A stretch of DNA of 64,000 nt from Flavobacterium sp. N2270 (GTDB lineage Bacteria; Bacteroidota; Bacteroidia; Flavobacteriales; Flavobacteriaceae): NCBI RefSeq assembly GCF_025947225.1, contig NZ_CP110005.1, positions 2,232,001 through 2,296,000 of the forward strand, given 5' to 3'. Positions 28,453 to 38,935 of this stretch are shown here, piece by piece. A model generated the notes under the pieces. It worked only from the letters and a program-made list of their open reading frames with translations, searched no databases and was not told the origin of the DNA. The position numbers were made by a program, and so were the translations under genes. Numbering within the stretch: position 1 is the stretch's first letter; every line of letters starts with the position of its first letter.

Positions 28453-29373
28453 ATGAAAATAATTAAACTTATACGCATACAAAACCTATTGATGATTGCT
28501 TTTATGCAAATCATTTTCAGGTATGGTTTTTTAAAAAAAATTACAGAAAACTATTTATCATTAAGTGATTTTCAATTTGCACTTTTAGTATTATCGACTG
28601 TTTGTATTGCAGCAGCGGGTTATATTATCAATAATATTTTAGATCAAGAGAATGATGCAATTGCAAAACCAAAGTCGAGAATTGTAGGTGTTTCTATTTC
28701 AGAAGCAATGGCGTATAATTTATATGTAGTATTCAATTTAATTGGTGTTGGAATTGGGTTTTATCTTTCAAATATCATTGGAAAACCAAGTTTTGCTACC
28801 ATTTTCATCTTAATTGCTGCTTTATTATACATTTATTCAACAAGTTTAAAACATATTGTTCTAGTTGGAAATGTTGTAGTTTCAGTCATTTTATCATTAA
28901 GTTTATTAATACTTGGAATGTTCGACTTGTTTCCGGCAATTCACGATGGAAATCAGGAACAAATGAGTGGAGTATTTCGTATTTTGCTTGACTATGCCAT
29001 ATTTGCCTTTATCATTAACTTGATTAGAGAAATGGTTAAAGATTTAGAAGATATGGATGGCGATAAAGCTTCAGGAGTTAATTCATTAGCTATTCTTTTA
29101 GGAATTAATAAAACAACAAAAATACTTTTTGTACTTACTATAGCTTCGATTGGTTTATTTCTTTATTATTTAAACCAAAATTTATTGCAATTTGATTATG
29201 TTTTATATTATGCATTGCTTTTAATTATTGGACCACTACTCTATTTTGTAATTAAAATTATTTCAGCTAAAACGAAAAAAGAATTTCATCATTTAAGTAC
29301 CGTTTTAAAAGTGATTTTATTTTTCGGAATTATTTCTATTTTAGTCGTAAATTATTGTTTGACAAATGCTTAG
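28453..29373 (+). CDS. UbiA-family prenyltransferase (geranylgeranylglycerol-phosphate synthase-like)
   Basis: A 306-aa integral membrane protein with about eight helices and both Asp-rich prenyl-diphosphate sites: NNILDQENDAIAKPKSR near residue 65 and REMVKDLEDMDGDKASG near residue 200. These define the UbiA superfamily. Bacteroidota homologues in this position are usually annotated as geranylgeranylglycerol-phosphate geranylgeranyltransferase, but the acceptor cannot be told from sequence. Its stop overlaps the maf-like start by 8 bp. Confidence 0.88.
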   Translation: MKIIKLIRIQNLLMIAFMQIIFRYGFLKKITENYLSLSDFQFALLVLSTVCIAAAGYIINNILDQENDAIAKPKSRIVGVSISEAMAYNLYVVFNLIGVGIGFYLSNIIGKPSFATIFILIAALLYIYSTSLKHIVLVGNVVVSVILSLSLLILGMFDLFPAIHDGNQEQMSGVFRILLDYAIFAFIINLIREMVKDLEDMDGDKASGVNSLAILLGINKTTKILFVLTIASIGLFLYYLNQNLLQFDYVLYYALLLIIGPLLYFVIKIISAKTKKEFHHLSTVLKVILFFGIISILVVNYCLTNA

Positions 29374-29947
29374 AACAAAATTAAAACATAAAAACATCAT
29401 ATTAGCTTCGGGTTCACCCAGAAGACAACAGTATTTCAAAGAATTGGATCTTGATTTTACTATTCAATTAAAAGAAGTTGAGGAAGTCTATCCTAATCAT
29501 TTAAATGCTGAAGAAATTACCAACTTTCTATCCGAATTAAAAGCTGCAGCTTTTGAACATTTAAATGAAAATGACATTCTAATTACGAGCGACACCATTG
29601 TTTGGCATGAAGGAAAAGCATTAGGTAAACCAAAAGATTATCAAGATGCGTTTGAAATGCTACAGTCAATGTCAAATAAAACACATGAAGTAATTACTTC
29701 TGTTTGCTTTAAAACAAATGCAAAAACAGAAACAATATTTGAAGTTACTAAAGTCACTTTCAAAGCAATTTCAGATGAAGCAATTACTTATTATTTAGAC
29801 AATTACAAGCCTTTTGATAAGGCTGGTTCTTACGGAATTCAAGAATGGATTGGTTTAGTTGCCATTTCAAAAATTGAAGGTTCTTATGCAAATGTTGTAG
29901 GAATGCCAGTTGACAAAGTATATGATAAATTAATTGAATATGTTTAA
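29366..29947 (+). CDS. Maf-family nucleotide pyrophosphatase
   Basis: The 193-aa protein has ASGSPRRQQYF near the N-terminus, the SDTIV metal-binding segment, GKPKDYQDAFEMLQSMSNKTHEV, and DKAGSYGIQEWIGLV. These are the standard Maf motifs. Maf proteins hydrolyse dTTP/UTP or modified nucleotides to monophosphates and have been linked to house-cleaning and septum control. It overlaps its neighbours on both sides, so it is embedded in the kdsC-UbiA-maf-mscS operon. Confidence 0.93.
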   Translation: MLRTKLKHKNIILASGSPRRQQYFKELDLDFTIQLKEVEEVYPNHLNAEEITNFLSELKAAAFEHLNENDILITSDTIVWHEGKALGKPKDYQDAFEMLQSMSNKTHEVITSVCFKTNAKTETIFEVTKVTFKAISDEAITYYLDNYKPFDKAGSYGIQEWIGLVAISKIEGSYANVVGMPVDKVYDKLIEYV

Positions 29948-30476
29948 ATTAATTGAAAATCAGTATTTACACGAAGAGATATTAACTTTTAGTATAATAT
30001 TATTGGCATTTATTTTAAAAACAATAATCGCTAAATCAATTAGAAAATATGCTTCTTTACATGAAACCATTGAACATAGAACCAATTTGGTAATAAAATA
30101 CATAAACATACTTCTGGGAATTTTAACATTCTTATCCATTATTATAATTTGGGGAGTTAAAAAAGATCAAATATTTTTATTTGTTTCCTCTATTTTTACT
30201 GTTGTAGGAGTTGCAGCATTTGCACAATGGTCAATTCTAAGTAATATTACTGCAGGTGTAATATTGTTTTTTTCATATCCATTTAAAATTGGTGATGTTA
30301 TAGAAATTCACGATAAAGATTTTCCTGTAAAAGGAGAAATTGAAGACATCAAAGCTTTTTATATATTATTAAAAACAACAGAAGGTGAATTAATTACTTA
30401 TCCAAATAATTTGTTAATGCAAAAAGGAATTTCTGTTGTTAAAACAGAAAGAAGTTTTCATGAATTTACAGATTAA
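29940..30476 (+). CDS. Small mechanosensitive channel (MscS family)
   Basis: I place the start at the ATG at 29940, inside the last codons of the maf-like gene, rather than at an upstream TTG, giving 178 aa. Two or three transmembrane helices are followed by the MscS pore and beta-domain sequence GVAAFAQWSILSNITAGVI and FSYPFKIGDVIEI, then ITYPNNLLMQKGI. It lacks the long C-terminal domain of E. coli MscS. It would gate on membrane tension to release solutes. Confidence 0.88.
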   Translation: MFKLIENQYLHEEILTFSIILLAFILKTIIAKSIRKYASLHETIEHRTNLVIKYINILLGILTFLSIIIIWGVKKDQIFLFVSSIFTVVGVAAFAQWSILSNITAGVILFFSYPFKIGDVIEIHDKDFPVKGEIEDIKAFYILLKTTEGELITYPNNLLMQKGISVVKTERSFHEFTD

Positions 30477-30499
30477 CAATCATTCACTAAAAAAATGTT

Positions 30500-30528
30500 A
30501 AAAAGGAAGGGGAAAAAGCTTCCTTTTT
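30500..30528 (+). terminator. Intrinsic terminator after the MscS-family gene
   Basis: AAAAAGGAAG pairs with CTTCCTTTTT, followed by more T. An ATG at 30495 that would extend the next reading frame lies at the foot of this hairpin, which argues against that start. Confidence 0.85.
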
Positions 30529-30563
30529 TTTATTTCCTTATTTTTGAAAATAATAAAAAAAAT

Positions 30564-33008
30564 ATGATTAAAAATATTACTCTAACTCTACTCTTATTTA
30601 TTGCATTTAATGGCTTTTCTCAAACTCCAAAAAAGTTAAATTCAAACGAAATATACCACCAAATTGAAAAACTTAATTTTCTTGGTAAAGTACTATACGT
30701 TGCTGCACATCCTGATGATGAAAACACTAAGTTAATTTCTTATTTTTCTAATTATTATCATGCGGAAACGGCTTATTTATCTTTAACAAGAGGAGATGGC
30801 GGACAAAATTTAATTGGTAATGAATTAAGAGAGAAATTAGGGGCAATTCGAACTCAAGAATTATTAGCTGCCAGAAGAATTGACGGTGGAAAACAATTTT
30901 TTACGAGAGCCAATGATTTTGGTTATTCTAAAGAACCAAATGAAACGTTTACCATTTGGAACAAACAAGAAGTTTTAGAAGACGTAATTCAAACTATTGA
31001 AACTTTTCAACCCGATATTATCATCAATCGATTTAATCACAGAACTCCGGGAACAACTCACGGACATCATACTGCATCTGCAATTTTAAGTCTAGAAGCT
31101 TATGAAGTATTAAAAACAAAACCTAAAAGAGTTTTCTTCAACACCTCATGGTGGTTTTACGGAAGTCAAGAAAAATTTGACAAAGCCGACAAATCTAAAT
31201 TACTTGCTATAGATGCCAATGTTTATTTTGCTTCAAAAGGATTAAGTAATTATGAAATTGCAGCTTTAAGCAGAAGTCAGCATAAATGTCAAGGTTTTGG
31301 AACAACAGGTTCTCGCGGTAGTGAAACCGAATATTTAGAACTTTTAAAAGGCGAAATGCCAACTTCTGGAAATATTTTTGAAGGAATTGATACTTCTTGG
31401 AATCGTGTTGAAGGTGGAAAAGAAATTGGAGCCATTTTGAATAAAGTGCAAGAAAATTTCAATTTTAATAATCCATCTGTTCATATTCCTGAGCTTATAA
31501 AAGCATATCGATTAATTTCAAATTTAAAAGACAATCATTGGAAAACAATCAAACAAAATCAAATATTAGCAATTATAGAAGCTTGTAGCGGGTTATACTT
31601 GGAAGCGGTTAGTAATCAAGAATCGGTTACCAAATCAGAAAATTTTTCCATAAATATTGAAGCTACAAATAGAAGTAATACTCAAGTAAAATTAATTTCA
31701 GTAAATGTATTTAATACGAATGAAATTGTAAAAAATGAAAGTATAAAAAACAATACCAACTTTAGTTTTTCTATTGATAAAGTAAATGTTCCAAGCAATT
31801 ATGATTACTCCAATTTATTTTGGCTAAAGGAAAAAGCAACTGTAGGAATGTACTCTGTGAGCAATAAATCCATTCGTATTTTGCCTCAAGAAGAATTACA
31901 ATATCCCGTTATTTTTAAACTAGAAATTGAAGGAGAAATTATAGAATTTGTAAAAAAATTAGACTACAAAAAGAACATGCCTGAAAACGGTGAAACATTC
32001 ATGCCTTTTACAATTTTACCAGAAGTAACTACTGAAGCGCTGAATAAAGTTGCTATTTTTAATTCGAATCAACCTAAAGCATTTAAAGTAAAAATTAAAG
32101 CTCACAAAGATAATGTATCTGGTTTTGTAACACTTCAAGCGGATGACAATTGGACTATTTTACCAAAACAAATTCCGTTTACAATAACTACTAAAAACGA
32201 AGAGCAAACGGTTGTTTTTACGATTACACCTTCTGAAAAAGAAATCACTTCAACGTTGAATATTATTGCAAATAGTAACAGTAAAGAGTTTACAAAAGAA
32301 TTAGTTCAAATTGATTATGCTCATATTCCAAAGCAAACAATTCTTGAAAAATCAGAAGCAAAAATCGTTCGTTTAAACATTCAAACCAAAGGAAAAAACA
32401 TTGGTTATTTAATGGGTGCTGGTGATGAAGTTGGTAAAAATTTAGAAAATTTAGATTTTAATATTACCTATTTAGATCCAAATGAATTAACCCTAGAAAA
32501 TTTACAAAAATTTGATGCTGTTATTCTTGGAATTAGAGCTTTTAATGTTGTTGAAGAATTGAAATACAAGAACAAAGTTTTATTTGATTATGTTGAAAAT
32601 GGTGGAAATTTAATTGTTCAATACAATACTACTAATAATTTAGTTACCAATGAATTAGCCCCTTTTGAATTAAAACTTTCAAGAGATAGAGTTACCAATG
32701 AAAATGCGCCTGTTACTTTTTTAAGCAAAAATCATCAAGTATTAAATAAACCTAATAAAATCACTATTGAAGATTTTAAAAATTGGGTACAAGAACAAGG
32801 TTTATATTATCCATCCGATTGGAGTAACGAATTTATTCCTATTTTAGCTTCTCATGATGATGGAGAATCTAATAAAAAAGGAGCCTTACTTATTGCAAAA
32901 TATGGTAAAGGAAATTATATTTATACAGGTTTAAGCTTTTTTAGAGAACTTCCAGAAGGAGTTAGTGGAGCTTATCGTCTTTTGGCAAACATAATCGCAT
33001 TAGAATAA
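30564..33008 (+). CDS. Exported PIG-L (LmbE-like) family deacetylase
   Basis: I choose the ATG at 30564 because it opens a normal signal peptide (MIKNITLTLLLF..GFSQ), while the upstream in-frame ATG lies in a terminator. The 814-aa product has the zinc site AAHPDDEN near residue 48 and HGHHTAS, the PIG-L N-acetyl-sugar deacetylase motifs. Large beta-sandwich and C-terminal glutamine-amidotransferase-like parts (LGIRAFNV, YVENGGNLIVQYN) follow. Substrate is unknown; a glycan deacetylation role outside the cytoplasm is inferred. Confidence 0.88.
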   Translation: MIKNITLTLLLFIAFNGFSQTPKKLNSNEIYHQIEKLNFLGKVLYVAAHPDDENTKLISYFSNYYHAETAYLSLTRGDGGQNLIGNELREKLGAIRTQELLAARRIDGGKQFFTRANDFGYSKEPNETFTIWNKQEVLEDVIQTIETFQPDIIINRFNHRTPGTTHGHHTASAILSLEAYEVLKTKPKRVFFNTSWWFYGSQEKFDKADKSKLLAIDANVYFASKGLSNYEIAALSRSQHKCQGFGTTGSRGSETEYLELLKGEMPTSGNIFEGIDTSWNRVEGGKEIGAILNKVQENFNFNNPSVHIPELIKAYRLISNLKDNHWKTIKQNQILAIIEACSGLYLEAVSNQESVTKSENFSINIEATNRSNTQVKLISVNVFNTNEIVKNESIKNNTNFSFSIDKVNVPSNYDYSNLFWLKEKATVGMYSVSNKSIRILPQEELQYPVIFKLEIEGEIIEFVKKLDYKKNMPENGETFMPFTILPEVTTEALNKVAIFNSNQPKAFKVKIKAHKDNVSGFVTLQADDNWTILPKQIPFTITTKNEEQTVVFTITPSEKEITSTLNIIANSNSKEFTKELVQIDYAHIPKQTILEKSEAKIVRLNIQTKGKNIGYLMGAGDEVGKNLENLDFNITYLDPNELTLENLQKFDAVILGIRAFNVVEELKYKNKVLFDYVENGGNLIVQYNTTNNLVTNELAPFELKLSRDRVTNENAPVTFLSKNHQVLNKPNKITIEDFKNWVQEQGLYYPSDWSNEFIPILASHDDGESNKKGALLIAKYGKGNYIYTGLSFFRELPEGVSGAYRLLANIIALE

Positions 33009-33014
33009 AAAAAT

Positions 33015-33119
33015 ATGGAAAAACAAAAACATCAATGGAAGAAAAGCTATAGTTTAGTTTTACTCTTAAATGCATTATACATTTTATTTTTTTATTTATT
33101 AATGGAAATTTTCTCATAA
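33015..33119 (+). CDS. 34-aa single-helix membrane peptide
   Basis: A short frame starting MEKQKHQWKKSYSLVLLLN and ending FFYLLMEIFS fits exactly between the PIG-L gene (6 bp before) and the symporter gene, whose ATG follows its stop directly. It has a basic N-terminus and one transmembrane helix (residues about 13-32). Tight packing on both sides and a gene-like composition support it. It may be a small subunit or regulator of the adjacent symporter; that is inference. Confidence 0.65.
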   Translation: MEKQKHQWKKSYSLVLLLNALYILFFYLLMEIFS

Positions 33120-34805
33120 ATGGAATATTTAGATTGGATCGTTTTATCATCTACCCTACTTTTTATTGTAATCTATGGAGCTTATAAAACTAAAGGAAGT
33201 GCTAATGTAAAAGATTATATCTTAGACAATAACGAAACACCTTGGCATACAGTAGGAATTTCTGTAATGGCAACTCAAGCCAGTGCCATTACATTTTTAT
33301 CTACTCCTGGTCAGGCATATCATGACGGAATGGGATTTGTTCAGTTTTATTTTGGATTGCCACTAGCAATGGTTGTAATCGCTTATACATTTATTCCCAT
33401 TTACCACAAGTTAAAAGTATATACTGCTTATGAATACTTAGAACAACGATTTGATGTTAAAACACGTTCATTAGCAGCTATTTTATTTCTTATTCAACGA
33501 GGTTTAGGAACTGGTTTAACTATTTATGCGCCATCAATTATACTATCGGCATTATTAGGATGGAATTTAACCTTATTAAACGTTGTTATAGGATTATTGG
33601 TTATTGTTTACACGGTTACCGGTGGAACAAAAGCAGTAAACATGACGCAAAAACAGCAAATGTTTGTCATTATTAGTGGAATGTTCATTACCTTTTTTCT
33701 AATTCTAAATTACCTTCCACCTGAATTAGATTTTACAACTGCGTTGCATATTGCTGGAGCGAATGGTAAAATGAACATCTTAGATTTTTCTTATAATCCA
33801 GAAACACGTTATACATTTTGGAGCGGAATTACAGGAGGATTTTTCTTAATGCTTTCTTATTTTGGAACTGATCAATCTCAAGTTGGTCGCTATTTATCTG
33901 GAAAATCAATCAAAGAAAGCCAAATGGGATTAATCATGAATGGTTTTCTAAAAGTTCCAATGCAATTTTTCATTTTATTAACTGGAGTTTTAGTTTTTGT
34001 TTTTTTTCAATTCAATAGCACGCCACTTCATTTTAATCCAACAAATGTTACCAAAATAAATAACTCAGAATATAAAGAATCGTATCAAGCACTAGAGAAA
34101 AAATTAGAAGTAATAAATGAAGAAAAAAAAGTAGTCAATCAAATTTATATTGAACAATTCAAATACAATGAGTTTGATAATCCAACTTTAAAAAAACAAA
34201 TAGTTGTTTTAAATCAGAAAGAAAAAGAATTAAGAGAAGATGCTAAAGAGTTAATTAGTAAAGTTGATAGTAGTTCAGAAACTAACGATAAAGATTATGT
34301 TTTTCTGTACTTTATTATTAACTATTTACCAAAAGGATTACTCGGACTTTTATTAGCTGTAATTTTTAGTGCAGCAATGTCGTCAAGTGCTTCGGGTTTA
34401 AACTCATTAGCAGCCACAACCACAATTGATATTTACAAACGAAATAATGATACAAAGTCTGATAAGCATTATGTATATGCTACTCAATTTTTTACTTTAT
34501 TTTGGGGATTAGTTGCTATTGGTTTTGCGTGTATAAGTTCGCTATTTGAAAACCTAATTCAACTAGTTAATATTATTGGTTCTATCTTTTACGGGACTGT
34601 TTTAGGAATATTCTTAGTTGGATTTTACATCAAATATGTAAAAGGAAAAGCAATATTTATAGCCGCTTGTGTTAGTCAACTTACTATATTTTTTATTTTC
34701 TACCTAGATATTGTAAGTTTCTTATGGTTGAACTTTATTGGGGCTTTATTGACAATTATTTTATCATTAAGTATTCAAAAAATATTGAATAAACAAAATA
34801 CATAA
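33120..34805 (+). CDS. Sodium:solute symporter (SSS family)
   Basis: A 561-aa inner-membrane transporter with about 13 helices. Signature stretches are MATQASAITFLSTPGQAYHDG, split across helix 2, TGGTKAVNMTQKQQ, SYFGTDQSQVGRYLSGKS and SAAMSSSASGLNSLAA, all typical of SSS proteins. A long charged, coiled-coil-like insertion lies near residues 310-385 between two helices, larger than in PutP-like members. Substrate unknown. It is co-transcribed with the 34-aa peptide and ends before a terminator. Confidence 0.9.
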   Translation: MEYLDWIVLSSTLLFIVIYGAYKTKGSANVKDYILDNNETPWHTVGISVMATQASAITFLSTPGQAYHDGMGFVQFYFGLPLAMVVIAYTFIPIYHKLKVYTAYEYLEQRFDVKTRSLAAILFLIQRGLGTGLTIYAPSIILSALLGWNLTLLNVVIGLLVIVYTVTGGTKAVNMTQKQQMFVIISGMFITFFLILNYLPPELDFTTALHIAGANGKMNILDFSYNPETRYTFWSGITGGFFLMLSYFGTDQSQVGRYLSGKSIKESQMGLIMNGFLKVPMQFFILLTGVLVFVFFQFNSTPLHFNPTNVTKINNSEYKESYQALEKKLEVINEEKKVVNQIYIEQFKYNEFDNPTLKKQIVVLNQKEKELREDAKELISKVDSSSETNDKDYVFLYFIINYLPKGLLGLLLAVIFSAAMSSSASGLNSLAATTTIDIYKRNNDTKSDKHYVYATQFFTLFWGLVAIGFACISSLFENLIQLVNIIGSIFYGTVLGIFLVGFYIKYVKGKAIFIAACVSQLTIFFIFYLDIVSFLWLNFIGALLTIILSLSIQKILNKQNT

Positions 34806-34835
34806 ACATAGAAGCTAAAAAACTTTAAGAAATAA

Positions 34836-34867
34836 AAAAAACCGAATCAGAAATGATTCGGTTTTTT
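34836..34867. terminator. Bidirectional intrinsic terminator
   Basis: ACCGAATCA (34841-34849) pairs with TGATTCGGT (34854-34862) around GAAA, with flanking A- and T-runs. It separates the convergent symporter and dnaK genes. Confidence 0.9.
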
Positions 34868-34886
34868 ACTATTTGTAAGTTGTAAA

Positions 34887-36773
34887 TTATTTTACTTCTT
34901 CAAAATCAACATCTTGTGTTTGATCTCCAGTTGCATCACCTTGTGGTTGTGCATCTTGAGCTTGTCCTTGCTCACCTTGAGCATACATAGCTTCAGTTGC
35001 AGTTTTCCAAGCAGCGTTTATGTTTGCTAGAGCAGTATCAATAGCTGGTAAATCTTGAGATTCGTGAGCCATTTTTAATTCTGTTAAAGCATATTCGATA
35101 GCTGTTTTGTGTTCATCAGATAATTTCTCACCTAATTCTTTCAATTGGCTTTCAGTTTGAAAAACCATTGCATCCGCTTCGTTTAATTTCTCAACTCTTT
35201 CTTTTGCCGCTTTATCAGCATCAGCATTAGCTTCAGCATCTTTTTTCATTCTTTCAATTTCTTCAGCTGTTAAACCAGAAGAAGCTTCGATACGAATATC
35301 GTGAGATTTTCCAGTTCCTTTATCAGTAGCAGAAACTTTAATGATTCCGTTTGCATCAATATCGAAAGTTACTTCAATTTGAGGAACACCTCTTGGTGCT
35401 GGTGGAATACCATCTAAGTTAAAACGACCTATTGTTTTATTATCTGCAGCCATTGCTCTTGCTCCTTGTAAAACGTGTAATTCAACTGTTGGTTGATTAT
35501 CCGCAGCAGTAGAGAATATTTGCGATTTTTTTGTTGGAATAGTTGTGTTAGACTCAATTAATGTAGTCATAACTCCACCCATTGTTTCAATTCCTAAAGA
35601 TAAAGGTGTAACGTCTAATAACAATACATCTTTTACATCTCCAGATAAAACTCCACCTTGAATAGCTGCACCAATTGCAACAACTTCATCAGGATTTACT
35701 CCTTTTGATGCTTTTTTACCAAAGAATTTTTCAACTTGTTCTTGGATAACTGGGATACGAGTAGAACCACCAACTAAAATAACTTCATCAATATCAGATG
35801 TAGATAAACCTGCATCTTTTAATGCTTTAGCAACTGGCTCCATAGAACGTTTTACTAAAGCAGCAGCTAATTGTTCAAATTTAGCTCTAGTTAATGTTTG
35901 TACTAAGTGTTTTGGTCCTGTAGCAGTAGCAGTAACATATGGCAAGTTAATTTCTGTTTGAGCAGAAGAAGATAATTCAATCTTCGCTTTCTCAGCAGCT
36001 TCTTTTAAACGTTGTAATGCCATTGGATCTTGACGTAAATCAATTCCTTCAGCAGAATTAAATTCAGTTGCTAACCAGTCAATAATAACTTGGTCAAAAT
36101 CATCTCCACCTAAGTGAGTATCTCCATTAGTAGATAATACTTCGAAAACTCCATCTCCTAATTCAAGGATAGAAATATCAAATGTACCACCACCTAAATC
36201 GTAAACTGCAATTTTTTGATCAGTTCCTTGTTTGTCTAATCCATAAGCTAATGCCGCAGCAGTAGGCTCATTGATAATACGCATAACTTCTAAACCAGCA
36301 ATTTGACCTGCTTCTTTAGTAGCTTGACGTTGTGCATCGTTAAAATAAGCTGGAACAGTAATAACCGCTTGAGTTACTGTAGTTCCTAAATAATCTTCAG
36401 CAGTTTTCTTCATTTTTTGAAGCGTCATAGCTGACAATTCTTGTGGAGTGTATAATCTTCCGTCAATATCAACACGTGGTGTGTCGTTATCTCCTTTTAC
36501 TACTTTGTAAGCAACAGTAGATGCTTCTTTAGCACTTTCTGAAAATTTGTTCCCCATAAAACGCTTCACTGAAGCAATCGTTTTTGTAGGATTGGTAACC
36601 GCTTGTCTTTTTGCAGGATCTCCAACTTTGATTTCTCCTCCTTCAACAAATGCAATTACTGACGGTGTAGTTCTTTTACCTTCCGCATTTGCAATTACAA
36701 CAGGTTCTCCACCTTCCATAACTGAAACACAAGAATTGGTTGTACCTAAATCGATTCCAATAATTTTACTCAT
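34887..36773 (-). CDS. dnaK: Molecular chaperone DnaK (Hsp70)
   Basis: DnaK binds exposed hydrophobic segments of proteins in ATP-driven cycles with DnaJ and GrpE. The 628-aa protein has [37 protein letters not shown] and VGGSTRIP in the nucleotide-binding domain. The interdomain [19 protein letters not shown] and the substrate-binding domain follow, and the protein ends with the EEVK-type tail. dnaJ and grpE are not adjacent. Confidence 0.98.
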   Translation of the reverse strand: MSKIIGIDLGTTNSCVSVMEGGEPVVIANAEGKRTTPSVIAFVEGGEIKVGDPAKRQAVTNPTKTIASVKRFMGNKFSESAKEASTVAYKVVKGDNDTPRVDIDGRLYTPQELSAMTLQKMKKTAEDYLGTTVTQAVITVPAYFNDAQRQATKEAGQIAGLEVMRIINEPTAAALAYGLDKQGTDQKIAVYDLGGGTFDISILELGDGVFEVLSTNGDTHLGGDDFDQVIIDWLATEFNSAEGIDLRQDPMALQRLKEAAEKAKIELSSSAQTEINLPYVTATATGPKHLVQTLTRAKFEQLAAALVKRSMEPVAKALKDAGLSTSDIDEVILVGGSTRIPVIQEQVEKFFGKKASKGVNPDEVVAIGAAIQGGVLSGDVKDVLLLDVTPLSLGIETMGGVMTTLIESNTTIPTKKSQIFSTAADNQPTVELHVLQGARAMAADNKTIGRFNLDGIPPAPRGVPQIEVTFDIDANGIIKVSATDKGTGKSHDIRIEASSGLTAEEIERMKKDAEANADADKAAKERVEKLNEADAMVFQTESQLKELGEKLSDEHKTAIEYALTELKMAHESQDLPAIDTALANINAAWKTATEAMYAQGEQGQAQDAQPQGDATGDQTQDVDFEEVK

Positions 36774-36818
36774 AACTTTACTCTTAATTTATTTGTGTTT
36801 TTTAATTTCGTTTTAAAA

Positions 36819-36840
36819 ACTTGATAGTCATAAGTCAAGT
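36819..36840. promoter_or_regulatory. Inverted repeat upstream of dnaK
   Basis: ACTTGA and TCAAGT flank a 10-bp spacer, 46 bp upstream of the dnaK start. It is not a CIRCE element. It could be a regulator-binding site for the heat-shock gene or simply chance in AT-rich DNA. Confidence 0.3.
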
Positions 36841-36974
36841 ATTATGCCAAGCGTAATTGTACCTAAAAATTGTCAGTTTTAAATAGAAATATATGACAAG
36901 ATGACATTTTTAAGGTTATAAGCATAATTACTTTTGGGTATTTGGTCACAGAAATAACTATTAAACTTTTATAC

Positions 36975-37005
36975 TTTGCATCTATCATACTAAAAGCTAT
37001 CTTTG
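36975..37005 (+). promoter_or_regulatory. Bacteroidota-type promoter for sdaA
   Basis: TTTG at 36975-36978 and TATCTTTG at 36998-37005 are separated by 19 bp, a full match to TTTG-N19-TAnnTTTG. The start codon follows 19 bp later. Confidence 0.8.
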
Positions 37006-37023
37006 TAAGAATAAACAATAGTT

Positions 37024-38445
37024 ATGGAATGTATTTCGGTTTTTGATATGCTTAAAATTGGGGTTGGACCTTCAAGTTCTCACACATTAGGACCTTGGCG
37101 TGGTGCTGAACGTTTTTTAGGCGAATTACGTAATGAAAATTTAATTGACTCAATTAATAGAGTTAAAGTAGATTTATATGGTTCGTTGTCATTGACAGGA
37201 AAAGGACATGCTACTGATTTAGCTGTTATGTTAGGACTAAGTGGTGCTGACCCTGAATATATTCCGGTTGAAAGCATTGATATTATCATTACTGCCATAA
37301 AAAATAAAAAAGAACTTTTTTTAGGGAATGAAATTATTATTCCATTTGATTTTGAAACTGATATCGTATTTAACAGAGAGTTTTTACCTTTTCATTCTAA
37401 TGGAATAAAATTTACAGCTTACACAGATACTAGAGAAATTGAAGTTGTATATTATTCAATTGGTGGAGGTTTTGTTGTAAAAGAAGAAAGAGTAAATTCT
37501 GCGAAGAATGAAGAAATAAAATGTTCATTTCCTTTTCCTACTGAAAATGGTGCCGACTTACTAAGGTATTGTAATGCTGAAAACAAAAAAGTTTGGGAAA
37601 TTGTTTATGAGAATGAAAAGTCAATGCGCAGTGAAGAAGAAATTCATAACGAATTGATGCGCATTTGGGATACCATGCTAGAATGTATGTATATAGGTTG
37701 TCATACCGAAGGAACTTTACCTGGTGGACTAAATGTTCGTCGTAGAGCTTATGACATGCATAAAAACTTAATTGGTGTTTTACCTTATGATAGTCCGTAT
37801 TCTTGGATGCAAATTATTCGTCAGACTGAAGTCAAATTCAGACAAATATTAAAATGGGTGAGTTGCTTTGCTTTATCTGTAAACGAAGTAAATGCTTCTT
37901 TGGGTAGAGTTGTAACTGCACCTACAAATGGAAGTGCAGGTGTTATTCCAGCCGTTTTAATGTATTATTTAGTTATTGAAAACCACAAAGCTGGTGAACA
38001 AGAAATAAAACAATTTTTAATGACCGCAGGTGAAATAGGAAGTATCTTTAAAAAAGGAGCTACCATTAGTGCAGCTATGGGCGGATGCCAAGCTGAAATT
38101 GGTGTTTCTAGTGCAATGGCAGCCGCAGCTTTATGTGAAGCTATGGGCGGAACTCCAGAACAAGTAACTGTTGCAGCAGAAATTGCTATGGAACATCATT
38201 TAGGATTAACGTGTGACCCTATTGGTGGATTAGTACAAGTCCCTTGTATTGAACGTAATACTATGGGTGCAATTAAAGCTATTAATGCGGCCGAACTTGC
38301 TTTAGAAACCGATTCTAAAAATGTAAAAGTTCCCTTAGACAAAGTAGTGAATACGATGTGGGAAACCGCAAAAGACATGAACACAAAGTATAAAGAAACT
38401 TCTGAAGGAGGTTTAGCTATTGGAGTTAACTTGGCGGATTGTTAA
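37024..38445 (+). CDS. sdaA: L-serine ammonia-lyase (iron-sulfur type)
   Basis: The 473-aa single-chain enzyme deaminates L-serine to pyruvate. [14 protein letters not shown] is the conserved N-terminal substrate motif. The catalytic half has [32 protein letters not shown] and [20 protein letters not shown], whose cysteines are the candidate [4Fe-4S] ligands. It has its own consensus promoter. Its stop codon overlaps by 4 bp the end of the convergent gene at 38442. Confidence 0.96.
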   Translation: MECISVFDMLKIGVGPSSSHTLGPWRGAERFLGELRNENLIDSINRVKVDLYGSLSLTGKGHATDLAVMLGLSGADPEYIPVESIDIIITAIKNKKELFLGNEIIIPFDFETDIVFNREFLPFHSNGIKFTAYTDTREIEVVYYSIGGGFVVKEERVNSAKNEEIKCSFPFPTENGADLLRYCNAENKKVWEIVYENEKSMRSEEEIHNELMRIWDTMLECMYIGCHTEGTLPGGLNVRRRAYDMHKNLIGVLPYDSPYSWMQIIRQTEVKFRQILKWVSCFALSVNEVNASLGRVVTAPTNGSAGVIPAVLMYYLVIENHKAGEQEIKQFLMTAGEIGSIFKKGATISAAMGGCQAEIGVSSAMAAAALCEAMGGTPEQVTVAAEIAMEHHLGLTCDPIGGLVQVPCIERNTMGAIKAINAAELALETDSKNVKVPLDKVVNTMWETAKDMNTKYKETSEGGLAIGVNLADC

Positions 38446-38915
38446 TTTATTAAATTTTTAATATTTATTTCTTCTAAAAGAATCGAACTTGAATTAAAAT
38501 TTTCATCATATTCAGAGGCAAATAATAATTGTTTATTTTCAAAATAATATTTTAAATTTTTAGATTTTTCTTTCAATTTTCGTTTTTGAAAAATAATTTT
38601 AAAATCTACAAAAATTAGCTGTTTGTTATCATAATAATAAACATATTTTCTATATACATGATTAAAATTTTCTGAAAAGGTAATTCTTATTGGAATATTT
38701 AAATCATTGTAAAGTACATAAACTTCCCAACCTCCATTTTTCTTAAACATTTTTTTAGAAATTATTTCACCTTCAGTAATACTTTCTTTTAAAATATGTT
38801 GTTTATTTTCAATAAAATTAACAATAGAATCTATACTATTCTTTTTAGAGCCAAAACCTTGTTGCCCATAAAAAGAATAAGATAAAAGAAATAAAAATAG
38901 AATATATTTTTTCAT
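38442..38915 (-). CDS. Small exported protein of unknown function
   Basis: A 157-aa protein with a signal peptide (MKKYILFLFLLSYSFYG) and a basic, aromatic-rich mature part that appears mainly beta-stranded (VYVLYNDLNIPIRITFSENF, then YYYDNKQLIFVDFKI). No known family is recognised. It lies 20 bp downstream of the NTF2-like gene on the same strand, so they may form a pair. Confidence 0.7.
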   Translation of the reverse strand: MKKYILFLFLLSYSFYGQQGFGSKKNSIDSIVNFIENKQHILKESITEGEIISKKMFKKNGGWEVYVLYNDLNIPIRITFSENFNHVYRKYVYYYDNKQLIFVDFKIIFQKRKLKEKSKNLKYYFENKQLLFASEYDENFNSSSILLEEINIKNLIN

Positions 38916-38935
38916 ATTTAAAATATTTCTTCGAC

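Noticed and set aside
30495..30563. N-terminal extension of the PIG-L deacetylase
   Set aside because: The upstream ATG lies in a terminator hairpin and the extension would hide a normal signal peptide that starts at 30564.
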